Source: Ferrovibrio sp. (GTDB lineage Bacteria > Pseudomonadota > Alphaproteobacteria > Ferrovibrionales > Ferrovibrionaceae). Taken from it: DNA of 64,000 nucleotides. The position numbers and the translations under genes were made by a program. Below are positions 19,842-28,380 of this stretch, piece by piece (the first letter of the stretch is position 1; each line of letters begins with the position of its first letter). The stretch spans positions 26,679 to 90,678 of the forward strand of contig NZ_JAHBYG010000012.1 in assembly GCF_019636075.1 (NCBI RefSeq), given 5' to 3'. The notes under the pieces were generated by a model that saw only the letters and a program-made list of their open reading frames with translations, made no database searches and was not told the origin of the DNA.

Positions 19842-21749
19842 ATGCAGAAATCTACTTTTTCTGACAAATATGCGGTTCTCATAAGCCTAGCACTGGGCGC
19901 AATCGCATTATTGCTCTTCTCTCCCGTTCTGCAGGGCGGCAATCCAGGATGGCGCGAAGGTCTGTTCATACTCTGCGTGCTCGGTGCTGCCGGGCTTGGT
20001 TTGAAGCTGATGCGCGGCGCTGCTGCATCTGACGAATCGGCAGCGGCGGATAAACAAACCGCCCAGGCCAGGTTGGTGCAGTTGGAGGCCGCGCTGGCCA
20101 ATCTGGATGCCAATGTGATGATGGCCGATAACGATGGCAAGATCATCCTGGTGAACCATGCGATCCACCGCATGTTCAAGGAAGCGCAGAGCGACTTGCG
20201 GCGTTGGCTGCCGGATTTCGACGCCGACAAACTGCTGGGCGAAAATTTCGACCGCTTCCACAAAGACCGCAATCACCAGCGCAACCTGATCGGCAATCTC
20301 ACCGGCAGCCATCGCGGCCGCGCCGAAACCGCCGGCCGGGTATTCGATGTGGTGGCCAATCCGCTTTTCGATGCCGCCGGCAAACGCATGGGCGTGGTGA
20401 TCGAATGGCAGGACATGACCGAGCGCCTGCGTATCGAGCGCGAAGTGATGCAGGCCATCACGGATTCCTTCGAGAGCGGCCTGGCCAAGCCGATCGATCT
20501 TGCCGGTAAAACCGGTTTCGTGAAGACTCTATCCGAAACCATCAATGCCAGCGCCGATCAGGTGCTGCATATGGTGGCGGATATTTCCGGCAGCCTGGAT
20601 GCACTGGCCAAGGGCGACCTCACCCGTAAACTGGACAAGCAATATCCCGGCGTGTTCGACACGCTGGCGCGCAACACCAACAGCGTTACCGAACAGATCG
20701 GCGATGTGGTGCGCAAGCTTTCGGACCTGTCGGGCACCGTGCGCGAAGCCGCCGATGAAATCTCCATGGGCAGTCAGGATCTGGCGCAACGTACCGAATC
20801 CCAGGCTGCCAATCTGGAACAGACTGCCGCTTCCATGCATCAGGTCACCACCACGGTGAAACAGAATGCCGAGAATGCCCAGGCGGCCAATCAGTTCACC
20901 GCCAATGCGCGCGACATCGCCGAAAAAGGCGGCGCCGTCACCACAGAAGCCGTATCGGCGATGAGCGAGATCGAAGGCAGCGCGCAGAAGATCGGAGATA
21001 TCGTCGGGTTGATCGACGAGATCGCCTTCCAGACCAACCTGCTGGCCCTGAATGCCAGCGTGGAAGCCGCACGCGCCGGCGAAGCCGGCAAGGGTTTTGC
21101 CGTGGTGGCGCAGGAAGTGCGTGCGCTGGCGCAGCGCTCGGCCAATGCCTCGAAGGACATCAAGGCGCTGATCCAGGCCTCCAACAGCCAGGTACGCAAA
21201 GGCGTGCAATTGGTCAATCAGGCCGGCTCCACGCTCGGCGAGATCGTCGCAGCCATCAAGAAAGTGGCCGACATCGTGGGCGATATCGCCGCCGCCAGCC
21301 GCGAACAATCGCAAGGCCTGGAGGATGTGAACCGCGCCGTCGGCAGCATGGACGAGATGACCCAACGCAACGGCGCCCTGGTGGAAGAAACCACGGCCTC
21401 GGCACAAAGCCTGGCCGGCCAGGCCCAGGCGCTGGCCGGCATGGTGGCCTATTTCAAGCTGGGCGACGAAGCCACGCGCAAACCGGCTGCCAGCCCCGTA
21501 TCCAGGCCTGCGCCCTCGCCCAATCCGGTTGCCACACCGGCGCCGCACAAGGCCGTACCCGGCACCACAATGCATACAAAACCGCCTGCCGCCCGGCCCA
21601 GCCCGGCCAAACCGGCAGCACAACCTGCCATGGCGCCTGCGGCACCGAAGCCTGCGCCGCGACCAGTGGCCAGCCCGGCCCCACGCCCAGTGGCCAGCAC
21701 AGCCCCACGCCCAGTGGTCAGCGACGACGACGATTGGAAGGAATTCTGA
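19842..21749 (+). CDS. Methyl-accepting chemotaxis protein with PAS sensor and C-terminal tether
   Basis: The 635-residue chemoreceptor has two N-terminal membrane segments (residues about 10-30 and 40-57) with almost no periplasmic loop, then a cytoplasmic PAS domain (about 70-190, with [20 protein letters not shown]), a HAMP-like region, and a signalling domain. The conserved hairpin tip is [20 protein letters not shown] near residue 400. A Pro/Ala linker ends in DDDDWKEF, which resembles the CheR/CheB-binding pentapeptide. It is likely to sense an internal redox or metabolic signal. The ATG at 19842 has a GGAG site; no che genes are adjacent. Confidence 0.9.
   Translation: MQKSTFSDKYAVLISLALGAIALLLFSPVLQGGNPGWREGLFILCVLGAAGLGLKLMRGAAASDESAAADKQTAQARLVQLEAALANLDANVMMADNDGKIILVNHAIHRMFKEAQSDLRRWLPDFDADKLLGENFDRFHKDRNHQRNLIGNLTGSHRGRAETAGRVFDVVANPLFDAAGKRMGVVIEWQDMTERLRIEREVMQAITDSFESGLAKPIDLAGKTGFVKTLSETINASADQVLHMVADISGSLDALAKGDLTRKLDKQYPGVFDTLARNTNSVTEQIGDVVRKLSDLSGTVREAADEISMGSQDLAQRTESQAANLEQTAASMHQVTTTVKQNAENAQAANQFTANARDIAEKGGAVTTEAVSAMSEIEGSAQKIGDIVGLIDEIAFQTNLLALNASVEAARAGEAGKGFAVVAQEVRALAQRSANASKDIKALIQASNSQVRKGVQLVNQAGSTLGEIVAAIKKVADIVGDIAAASREQSQGLEDVNRAVGSMDEMTQRNGALVEETTASAQSLAGQAQALAGMVAYFKLGDEATRKPAASPVSRPAPSPNPVATPAPHKAVPGTTMHTKPPAARPSPAKPAAQPAMAPAAPKPAPRPVASPAPRPVASTAPRPVVSDDDDWKEF
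21651..21722 (+). repeat. Three 24-bp tandem repeats in the chemoreceptor linker
   Basis: The core CCAGTGGYCAGC recurs at 21663, 21687 and 21711, a period of 24 bp, and encodes PRPV(A/V)S repeats of the flexible C-terminal linker before the DDDDWKEF tail. It is a likely site of length variation between strains. Confidence 0.75.
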
Positions 21750-21775
21750 TCAGACCGGTTCGATGGCTGCCGATC

Positions 21776-22477
21776 TCACAGCAGCTTCAGGAAATGCTGC
21801 ACCTGGCGCAGCTCTTCGAGCAGGCCTGAACGGCGATCCTGCGCTTCGTAATCCTCGCCCCAGGCTTCCGCCTGAAACAATTCATCGAGCTGGCCGGCAG
21901 CAAAAGCCGCATCGGCATCCACCCGGCCAGCCAGCAAGGCCAGCCCGATCACCAGCGAGCCGGTGCCGGTGGTCGCGCTATGCAGAGCCACAAGGCGGAA
22001 ATCGTCCAGCGCCTCGAGTATCCGGGTCAGGCGCGCCGGCAAATCTTCCGGCTGCTTAACAGCGATGATCCCGGTGGTGACATTCAGCCCGATATCGTAA
22101 CGCTGGCTGAACCAATCCAGCAAAGGCTGCCAAACCTGTTGCTCGCGCGCGATCAGCGCAGCCGGGTCTTCCGCACGATAGCAAAGCAGATCCGAGCCGC
22201 CATAGCGCACCAATTCCTGAACGGTGTAGCTGCGATCCTGCGCCACACGGTCAATCGCCGTGGCGCAAAAGCGCATCAGCGGCATGCTGTCGGGTTTGAT
22301 CTGTTCGGCCTGCGCCGCCCATTCCGCCGCCACTGCCTCGGCCAGCGCGGCATTCGGCAGCAGCAACGCGGCCTTGGCCGGGGTTTTCAGCACCCGGCCA
22401 TCCAGCAGCACATGGAAACCTTCAACATCGGAAGCGGCGGCCGGCGCTATGCCGACCGCCTTATAGAAACGCCGCAT
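21776..22477 (-). CDS. ATP12-family ATP synthase F1 assembly chaperone
   Basis: The 233-residue protein is an alphaproteobacterial homologue of mitochondrial Atp12, which binds the F1 alpha subunit before assembly. The N-terminus RRFYKAVGIAPAAASDVEGF and DGRVLKTPAKAALLLPNAAL match the family, followed by AAEWAAQAEQIKPDSMPLMR near residue 52 and CYRAEDPAALIAREQ near residue 130. It lies 6 bp downstream of the AsmA gene and in the cluster with the HAD phosphatase and rluC, as in many relatives. Confidence 0.9.
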   Translation of the reverse strand: MRRFYKAVGIAPAAASDVEGFHVLLDGRVLKTPAKAALLLPNAALAEAVAAEWAAQAEQIKPDSMPLMRFCATAIDRVAQDRSYTVQELVRYGGSDLLCYRAEDPAALIAREQQVWQPLLDWFSQRYDIGLNVTTGIIAVKQPEDLPARLTRILEALDDFRLVALHSATTGTGSLVIGLALLAGRVDADAAFAAGQLDELFQAEAWGEDYEAQDRRSGLLEELRQVQHFLKLL

Positions 22478-22483
22478 GGAATT

Positions 22484-24844
22484 TTACCGCCGCAACAGGC
22501 CGCCAAGGCCGCGTTGTAGATTCTGCAGCGGATTATTGTTTTGCTGCTGCTGCTGCTGTTGCTGCTGTTGCTGGCCAGAGCGGTTGCTGGATTGCGGCAC
22601 CGGCCGGCCTTCGGCCAGGGCAACCGCTTTGGCGCAAGCCGGCTGCCCGCGATCGCTATCAGACGAACCGCCGCTCATCATCGGCATCAGGATCGCCGCC
22701 GGCCCCATCAGCGCTGCACCGGCCACTGCCCCCAGCGCACCCTTGGCCATCGCCGCGGCATCCGGCGAGAAACTGGGCTTGGCGAAAGTGCCGCCCACCC
22801 GCACGGGAACGGCCAGCGGTGCAATGCCGGCATCGCGCGGCGCCGGCACCACCTTCAAGGCCAGTTGTTCGGTACCCAGGTTGATATCGCCTTCGGCCAC
22901 AACGCCCAGCCGTCCGGTTTCCATCAGAATGGCCTTCGGCGTGACGATGCCGGATTTGATATCAAGCCCGGCCACCACGCATTCCAGCTTGGTGCGGGCC
23001 GTGGCCTGCCCCAGCTTGCCCAGCATGCCAACCATGTCGCCGCCCAGAAAATCCAGATACTGGTCGCGCAACTCACCCTCGCCCACCTTCAGCAGCACCT
23101 TGCCATTCAGGCCGGCCATCAACTGGCGCACCGAACCGCCCTGGCTGGTGAGGTCCACCGAAATATCGGTGGGCGCATCGCGCGAGACGATGGCGGTGAT
23201 CTTGTTGGCCGTCAGATAATCGCTCAGGCCGAATTTCGCGCCATCCAGCTTCACCCGCAAAGCCTTGCTGGCGGCATTGAGCGCGAATTCGCCGTTGAAG
23301 CTGCCGCCCGAGGCGTTCAGGCCGAAGGGCCGCACGCTCAACGCACCGTCTTTCAGCGTCAGCACCACATTCACCGCCTTGGCATCCACCATCGGCGCCT
23401 TGAAGGCATCGGCCTTGAAGCGCAGTTCCGCATCGGCAGCTTTCAGGCCATCCAGCGGCAGCGGTTCGTCGCTGAACACCCGGCCATCGGATTTCGCGCC
23501 GCCGCCGGCACCGCCGCCAGAGCCGGAGCCGGAGCCACTGCCAGGACCGCCACCAACCGTTTTGCCGGACTCGCCAAGCAGCGGCGTGAGATCGAGCGAC
23601 TTCGAGGCGAGGTCGAATTTCACGGCCGGCCGCGCACCCGCCAAGGCGATATCGCCCGACCCAGCCAGATCGCTGGTGGCAACCTGCGCTGCCAGATCGG
23701 ATATGGCATAGCGCATGGTACCGGCATCTTTCACCGAAAACTTCGCCGTCACCGGAACCGCCTGAGCCACTTCGGCGCCCAGCGTGGCGGCAAATTTCTT
23801 CGCATCCGGGGTGGCAAAGGCGATGGCCAGCGCCAGGCCCTTCTGCGTCAGCGGCTGGGCAATGGCACCGGTCACCTGCACGCGCCCCAGCTTGTCTTCA
23901 CCCAGCACCAGATTGAGATTGGAAATCGCCGGCTGGCCGCCCTGCTCTTTCACATCGGCAGCAAAATTCAGCGGGCCGAAGCTCGGCGCCTTCTGGCCGG
24001 CCAGGGCCGCCAGCTTGGCGATATCCGGCGCGGTGGCGGAAAGCTTCAGCGCATAGCCCTTGCCTTCGGCGGGATTGGCAACGCTGCCTTCCACATTGGC
24101 TTTCAGATCGGCATTGGGGATCGAAAGCGCCAGTTTCACCGGCCAAGGTTTGCTGGGCTTCAGCATCTCGGCCAGGGTGCCGAAGCTGCCATCGGCCACG
24201 ATATCGTTGCCATCGAAATTCGCGCGCAGCTTGGCCACCATGGTGCCGCCGGATGCGCTTTGCAGCGAAAACTCATCCAGCCGCACATCGCGCGTCACAG
24301 TTTGCTGCGGGGTCTGGCCAGCCTCGCGGTAGGCCAGCCTGATATTCTTCATCAGCAGGTTATCCAGCGACGGAATGCCAAGCTGCATGCCGCTGCCATC
24401 GCCCGCCGCAGGCTGCTGAGCGGGTTGAGACGGCTGCTGCGGTTTGGCCGGCGCGCTGAATTCCCAATTGGCGCGGCCCTGGCGATCCTTCTCCAGCAGC
24501 ACATCCACATCGGCCAGCACCAGACGATCCACCTGGATACGACGACCGATCAGCGCAAACAGGTCAAGCTCGGCACTGAACTCGCCCACCTTGGCCATCT
24601 CCGGCCGGCTGCCCCAGGACGCATTGGCGAAGCTGACACCCTTCACGCTCACTGCCGGCTTGGGAAAGATCGAGAGTTTCAGATCGCCGGCAATCTCCAG
24701 CTTGCGGCCGGTGGCATCCTGCGCGGCGGCAACGATCTCAGGCTTGAAGCGGTTCACGTCGATATTCGCCGCCACAATGGCAAGGCCGCCGACCAGCAGC
24801 ACCAGAACCGCAACCGCGATCAATCCCCATTTCACGAAACGCAT
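22484..24844 (-). CDS. AsmA-family protein with a C-terminal poly-Gln/Asn tract
   Basis: The 786-residue protein has one N-terminal membrane anchor (WGLIAVAVLVLLVGGLAIVA), followed by the AsmA motif DVNRFKPEIVAAAQDATGRK and a long periplasmic beta-rich region. AsmA-like proteins are envelope bridge or lipid-transport proteins; family knowledge suggests a role in outer-membrane homeostasis. A Gly/Ser-rich linker (GGGPGSGSGSGSGGGAGG) lies near residue 425. The C-terminus carries 11 consecutive Gln and 3 Asn before PLQNLQRGLGGLLRR. It sits 2 bp after the HAD phosphatase gene and 6 bp before the ATP12 gene. Confidence 0.87.
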   Translation of the reverse strand: MRFVKWGLIAVAVLVLLVGGLAIVAANIDVNRFKPEIVAAAQDATGRKLEIAGDLKLSIFPKPAVSVKGVSFANASWGSRPEMAKVGEFSAELDLFALIGRRIQVDRLVLADVDVLLEKDRQGRANWEFSAPAKPQQPSQPAQQPAAGDGSGMQLGIPSLDNLLMKNIRLAYREAGQTPQQTVTRDVRLDEFSLQSASGGTMVAKLRANFDGNDIVADGSFGTLAEMLKPSKPWPVKLALSIPNADLKANVEGSVANPAEGKGYALKLSATAPDIAKLAALAGQKAPSFGPLNFAADVKEQGGQPAISNLNLVLGEDKLGRVQVTGAIAQPLTQKGLALAIAFATPDAKKFAATLGAEVAQAVPVTAKFSVKDAGTMRYAISDLAAQVATSDLAGSGDIALAGARPAVKFDLASKSLDLTPLLGESGKTVGGGPGSGSGSGSGGGAGGGAKSDGRVFSDEPLPLDGLKAADAELRFKADAFKAPMVDAKAVNVVLTLKDGALSVRPFGLNASGGSFNGEFALNAASKALRVKLDGAKFGLSDYLTANKITAIVSRDAPTDISVDLTSQGGSVRQLMAGLNGKVLLKVGEGELRDQYLDFLGGDMVGMLGKLGQATARTKLECVVAGLDIKSGIVTPKAILMETGRLGVVAEGDINLGTEQLALKVVPAPRDAGIAPLAVPVRVGGTFAKPSFSPDAAAMAKGALGAVAGAALMGPAAILMPMMSGGSSDSDRGQPACAKAVALAEGRPVPQSSNRSGQQQQQQQQQQQNNNPLQNLQRGLGGLLRR
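22541..22573 (-). repeat. CAG/CAA trinucleotide run encoding poly-Gln
   Basis: Eleven consecutive Gln codons, mostly CAG with a few CAA, are followed in the reading direction by three Asn codons (22532-22540). It is a slippage-prone microsatellite within the AsmA gene; because it is trinucleotide, length changes keep the frame. Confidence 0.9.
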
Positions 24845-24846
24845 GG

Positions 24847-25560
24847 TCAGCCTCCTGTCGTCATGCGGATCAGAGCCGGCAATTCGCCATAGCTCTCTGC
24901 CACCGCCAAAGCCCCGGCCTCCAACAATTCGGCCGGATCATGATACCCCCAGGCCACGCCAATCGCGCGCGCCCCGGCATTTCTTGCCATCAATATGTCG
25001 AATGTGGTGTCTCCCACCACCAATGTCGACCCCGGCTCGGCGCCGGTTTCGCGCATTGCCCGCAACACCATATCCGGATCCGGCTTACCGCGCGCGATAT
25101 CGGCGGTTTGCAGGGTGACAAAGCGATCATGCAACCCATGCAAGGACAGAGTGGCATCCAATCCCCGCCGTGCTTTGCCGGTAGCAATGCCCAGCAGATA
25201 GCCATCGGCTTCCAGCTTCGCCAGAGCTTCCAACAGACCGGGAAACAGCGGCTCGTCATGGTCTGGCGCATGGCGCATGGCAAACGCCGCCTGGCGATAG
25301 GCCGCCACCACCGCATCGGCATCCGCCTCGGCGCTCAAGGCCATGCTTTCCAGCAAGCGGCGCACAGACACTTCCAGCGACAGACCCACCAGCCGGCGCA
25401 CCGCATCCGGCGCGGGTGCAGCCAAGGCATGGCTGGCAAAAGCCGCCTGCATGGCGGCTACGATATGGTGCTGGCTATCCACCAGCGTGCCATCGCAATC
25501 GAACAGCACCAAACGCGGCGCCTCGAAAGCAGAGGATTGAGTGAATCGAGCGGCAGACAT
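24847..25560 (-). CDS. HAD-superfamily phosphatase, phosphoglycolate phosphatase-like
   Basis: The 237-residue HAD-IA hydrolase has motif I FDCDGTLVDS with nucleophile D21 and acid D23, motif II GIATGKARRGLD near residue 122, and motif III GKPDPDMVL with VVGDTTFDI near residue 185. The helical cap lies between. It resembles Gph and the HAD gene usually found between rluC and ATP12 in alphaproteobacteria. Substrate is not settled by sequence. The AsmA gene begins 2 bp downstream, so the two are co-transcribed with ATP12. Confidence 0.88.
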   Translation of the reverse strand: MSAARFTQSSAFEAPRLVLFDCDGTLVDSQHHIVAAMQAAFASHALAAPAPDAVRRLVGLSLEVSVRRLLESMALSAEADADAVVAAYRQAAFAMRHAPDHDEPLFPGLLEALAKLEADGYLLGIATGKARRGLDATLSLHGLHDRFVTLQTADIARGKPDPDMVLRAMRETGAEPGSTLVVGDTTFDILMARNAGARAIGVAWGYHDPAELLEAGALAVAESYGELPALIRMTTGG

Positions 25561-25635
25561 GGCGCCAAGGTCGCATGACTGGGCCGCCAGGGGAAGCGAT
25601 GGCCAATAAAAAGCGGTTTACCGCAATACTTGCAG

Positions 25636-25671
25636 ACAAAAACAAGCCCCCGGACCTTGCGACCCGGGGAC
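25636..25671 (-). terminator. Intrinsic terminator of the Lys-rich protein gene
   Basis: Read leftward, GTCCCCGG (25671-25664) and CCGGGGGC (25653-25646) form an 8-bp stem with one G-U pair and a 10-nt loop, followed by TTGTTTTTGT. It lies 22 bp after the stop codon at 25693. Confidence 0.78.
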
Positions 25672-25692
25672 TGTTGCTTGGGGGAAGGACGT

Positions 25693-26034
25693 TCAGTTGA
25701 CGGCCTTTTTCGCTTCGGCGGCCTTGTCGTCGGCCTTCTTGGCGAGTTGCTTCTTTTCCGCCTGCTTGGCCGCATGCTTTTCGTCATGCGCCTTCTTGTC
25801 GGCGGCCTTCTTGGCATCCGCCTTGTGTTCGCCGGCCTTCTTTTCGGCGGCCTTATGCTGCAGCTTTTCGGTCTGCTTCATTTCGGAAATCGGCGGCGTG
25901 GTGGGGGCCACGACGCCCGAAGTGGCGGGAGCGGTCTGGGCCGAAGCATTGGCTGCCGAAAGGCCGAGCAGCAGGCCAAAGCTCAAAGCCGGCAGGATGG
26001 CGGCGAGAGCGAAGGGTTTACGGGACATCGACAT
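25693..26034 (-). CDS. Exported Lys/Ala-rich low-complexity protein
   Basis: The 113-residue protein has a clear signal peptide ([20 protein letters not shown], cleavage likely after ANASA). A short Thr/Pro stretch follows, then about 65 residues of alternating Lys, Ala, Glu, Asp and His ([18 protein letters not shown] and similar), predicted as one long charged helix. The ATG at 26034 has AGGAG 7 nt upstream. It resembles a histone-H1-like tail but is exported, so DNA binding inside the cell is unlikely. Function is unknown. It has its own terminator and is divergent from queF. Confidence 0.78.
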   Translation of the reverse strand: MSMSRKPFALAAILPALSFGLLLGLSAANASAQTAPATSGVVAPTTPPISEMKQTEKLQHKAAEKKAGEHKADAKKAADKKAHDEKHAAKQAEKKQLAKKADDKAAEAKKAVN

Positions 26035-26216
26035 GGTCGAACTCCTGGTTATCATCACGCGGGGTTCCGGTTCCTGGTTTGCCAGCGGTTGGTTTGGCTG
26101 GCGGTACCGGTCTGCCTGCGCACAGTCTTTATCGCCGGCAATCGCGGCGGCCATGGGGTGCAAAAGCGGAAAGGCCGAGGTATTCTCGCGGCGAAATCAA
26201 GGCGGACCAGAGTAGC

Positions 26217-26723
26217 ATGGCAAAGAAACAAACAGCCGGGCGCAAAAGCATCGCCCCTATCACCCCTGGATATGCTGTTGGGTTAACCCAGTTGGGCAAA
26301 CCTGTTGCGGCCCCCACCAGCCCGGAAACCGCCGTGCTGGAAACCGTGCCCAACCCGCATCCCGGCAAGCTTTACGCGATCCGCTTCGTGCAGCCGGAAT
26401 TCACCAGCCTCTGCCCGCTGACCGGCCAGCCGGACTTCGCTCATCTCTGCATAGATTACGTGCCCAACCGGCGCATCGTGGAGAGCAAGTCGCTCAAGCT
26501 TTTCCTGGCCAGCTTCCGCAACCATGGTGCCTTCCACGAGGATTGCACGATCGGCATCGCCGAACGCCTGGTGCAGGCGATGAAGCCGCGCTGGCTGCGC
26601 ATCGGCGGCTATTGGTATCCGCGTGGCGGCATGCCGATCGATGTGTTCTGGCAGACCGGAAAGATGCCGGCCGGCCTTTGGCTGCCCGATCAGGGTGTGG
26701 CCTCCTATCGTGGCCGTGGCTAG
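26217..26723 (+). CDS. queF: NADPH-dependent 7-cyano-7-deazaguanine reductase
   Basis: QueF reduces preQ0 to preQ1, the nitrile-to-amine step of queuosine synthesis. The 168-residue form is the short unimodular type. The catalytic C66 is in [12 protein letters not shown], which also contains D73, and the substrate/NADPH motif is [20 protein letters not shown] (E89 onward). The ATG at 26217 gives family length. I see no preQ1 riboswitch fold upstream and no other que gene in the window. Its end overlaps the next gene by 14 bp. Confidence 0.95.
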   Translation: MAKKQTAGRKSIAPITPGYAVGLTQLGKPVAAPTSPETAVLETVPNPHPGKLYAIRFVQPEFTSLCPLTGQPDFAHLCIDYVPNRRIVESKSLKLFLASFRNHGAFHEDCTIGIAERLVQAMKPRWLRIGGYWYPRGGMPIDVFWQTGKMPAGLWLPDQGVASYRGRG

Positions 26724-27447
26724 GCGCGCATACGCCTTCATCGCCCTGTTGCTTCTGACCGGCTGCGGCGGGTTGGAAGATAATCTGCGCGACATCAATC
26801 GCAGTCTCTATCGCGGCATGGGCGGCAAGGCCGATGCAAGGATATCCGCGCCAGGCACCGGCGCCGTTCTGGCCAGTTGCTTCAACCCCGATACCGGCAC
26901 GCTCTATCCCAGCCAGACCGGCCGCTGCGCCCCAGGCTATACGGCAATTCCGTTTTCCGAAGCCGAGCAACGCTTCATGGCATCACAGGAACCGCCGCCG
27001 CCTGCGCAGCCACAGCAACGGGTTGCCCGCGCCACATTGCCCGCCGAACCGCAGCAGCAACAGCCGCCGGCCTATCTGCGCCAGGAAGGCCAGGCGCTAT
27101 GCTACGACGATGCCAGGCAGCAGATTTTCGGCGCCGATCATTGCCCGCCCGGCAGCCGCTGGATAGATACGCCCGAGGCCGAGGCACTGCAGCGCGCCGC
27201 CCTTGAGCAAGCCATGTGGTGTTACTATCCCTCGCGCCGCCTGCTCTATCGCAGCCGCGCCTGCCGCCCCGGTGATCGCGCCCTGCCGCTGGCCGAAGCC
27301 GAAACCCTCTGGGCGCAGTTGCCCGCCGCAAACAAACCGCGCCAGCGCCCGGGCGACAGCCAGCGCAACCTGGCCCCGGTGCCGCAGGTGCAATCCGCAC
27401 CGCGCGGCAGCATCGACGCCACGCCGCTGCCGGCGCCTAATCGCTAA
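26710..27447 (+). CDS. Lipoprotein with a triplicated two-Cys module
   Basis: I do not recognise this 245-residue protein. It has a short lipoprotein signal ([13 protein letters not shown], lipid-modified C19). The mature part contains three copies of a module with two cysteines: C57/C73, C131/C145 and C171/C185. Each pair is followed by xPG and then an EAE motif about 10 residues on. A Pro/Gln-rich linker (residues 94-120) separates copies 1 and 2, and the C-terminus is Pro/Arg-rich. The best start is GTG at 26710 or 26716, inside the end of queF, so translation may be coupled. It is probably an outer-membrane-anchored periplasmic protein. Confidence 0.75.
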   Translation: MAVARRAYAFIALLLLTGCGGLEDNLRDINRSLYRGMGGKADARISAPGTGAVLASCFNPDTGTLYPSQTGRCAPGYTAIPFSEAEQRFMASQEPPPPAQPQQRVARATLPAEPQQQQPPAYLRQEGQALCYDDARQQIFGADHCPPGSRWIDTPEAEALQRAALEQAMWCYYPSRRLLYRSRACRPGDRALPLAEAETLWAQLPAANKPRQRPGDSQRNLAPVPQVQSAPRGSIDATPLPAPNR

Positions 27448-27502
27448 TTATCTATACAGAAGTAATTTGCAAAGATTCTAACTTTTACAATCATAATTGA
27501 CA

Positions 27503-28186
27503 TTAAGCGATAGCCTGTTCGTTTGGCTCTTTGCGTTCAATATAAGGCAACTTTACAAGTAACCACAGGAAGGATGTCAGGGCAGAAAGCACAACCACAC
27601 TCCAGCTAATTGCCCAATGGAATGATGGGTGCATGGCTACGTCATAGAGTACAGCAATCTGGATACCGAACATAAAAATAAGAATCATACGCATAATTAC
27701 AATCAAGGTTTTTCTTACTATTACCCCTCGCATCTGTATTCCAAAAGGCTGCTCTTTTCCCAAGCTATCGAAATGGATTGGTGTGTAATCGCCTAAACTA
27801 TCGAGATAGCGCATATCTAGCGCTTGCAGCGCATGAGCTTTTAAAAGCGGCGATGGAAGATCCTCATATTTATCCAATCGTAACTGAATGCGCGATTTCA
27901 ACATTTCTCTCATGACCATCAGGTCATTAAATAAGAGGCACCCAGTAAAACTGCCTGCAGTGTGAAGGAATAATAATAACTCCTTTAGCTTATCGACTTC
28001 TATATGCACTCCTTGAAACGATATATCTGGTTTCACGCCAAATGCCACGAGCGCAAGTAAAAGCAAAAGCACAACATTGCTAGCTATGATCTTATTTGTA
28101 GCAGCACGCTTTTCATCTCTACGTTTCGCTAGAACTTCAAAATATGGATCATCAAAAATGCTAGGAAGTAGATTCTTCTCATACAT
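27503..28186 (-). CDS. AT-rich orphan membrane protein, unknown function
   Basis: From the ATG at 28186 the protein has 227 residues; an upstream GTG at 28216 is also possible, and no start has a good ribosome site. Four hydrophobic segments are visible: IIASNVVLLLLLALVAFGV, ELLLFLHTAGSFTGCLLF, LIVIMRMILIFMFGIQIAVL and WAISWSVVVLSALTSFLWLL. A charged cytoplasmic stretch (MLKSRIQLRLDKYEDLPSPL) lies between pairs. Base and codon use are clearly AT-rich compared with all neighbours, suggesting recent transfer. I do not recognise the family. It lies between the lipoprotein gene and rluC, inside an otherwise conserved cluster. Confidence 0.7.
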   Translation of the reverse strand: MYEKNLLPSIFDDPYFEVLAKRRDEKRAATNKIIASNVVLLLLLALVAFGVKPDISFQGVHIEVDKLKELLLFLHTAGSFTGCLLFNDLMVMREMLKSRIQLRLDKYEDLPSPLLKAHALQALDMRYLDSLGDYTPIHFDSLGKEQPFGIQMRGVIVRKTLIVIMRMILIFMFGIQIAVLYDVAMHPSFHWAISWSVVVLSALTSFLWLLVKLPYIERKEPNEQAIA

Positions 28187-28380
28187 GCCGAGAATGGAAG
28201 AATAATGGATTTTCACCCACAAAGACGGGGCAAAAAAATAAATTTAGAAAGGAAACCCCTAATACTCATTTATATGAACCTCAGCGTTTAGCGTTACGCT
28301 TTTCGGCAATTTAAATTAGCCTTTCTCCATACGCTCGAAGGTAGTGATAAAAAGTCTTACCGTCACTAAAGAACGCTCTA
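28187..28380. other. AT-rich intergenic flank of the orphan membrane gene
   Basis: This 194-bp gap between rluC and the orphan gene shares the orphan's AT-rich composition, including an A-tract near 28236. I find no open gene and no obvious inverted or direct repeat marking an insertion edge. The composition shift ends close to the rluC stop at 28381. Confidence 0.5.

Noticed and set aside
22541..24892. Rightward open frame beginning with a poly-Leu run, opposite the AsmA gene
   Set aside because: The poly-Leu is the reverse reading of the poly-Gln tract; the rest is a shadow frame.
26035..26216. Possible preQ1 riboswitch upstream of queF
   Set aside because: I could not find the short hairpin followed by the A-rich tail pairing that defines preQ1 riboswitches.
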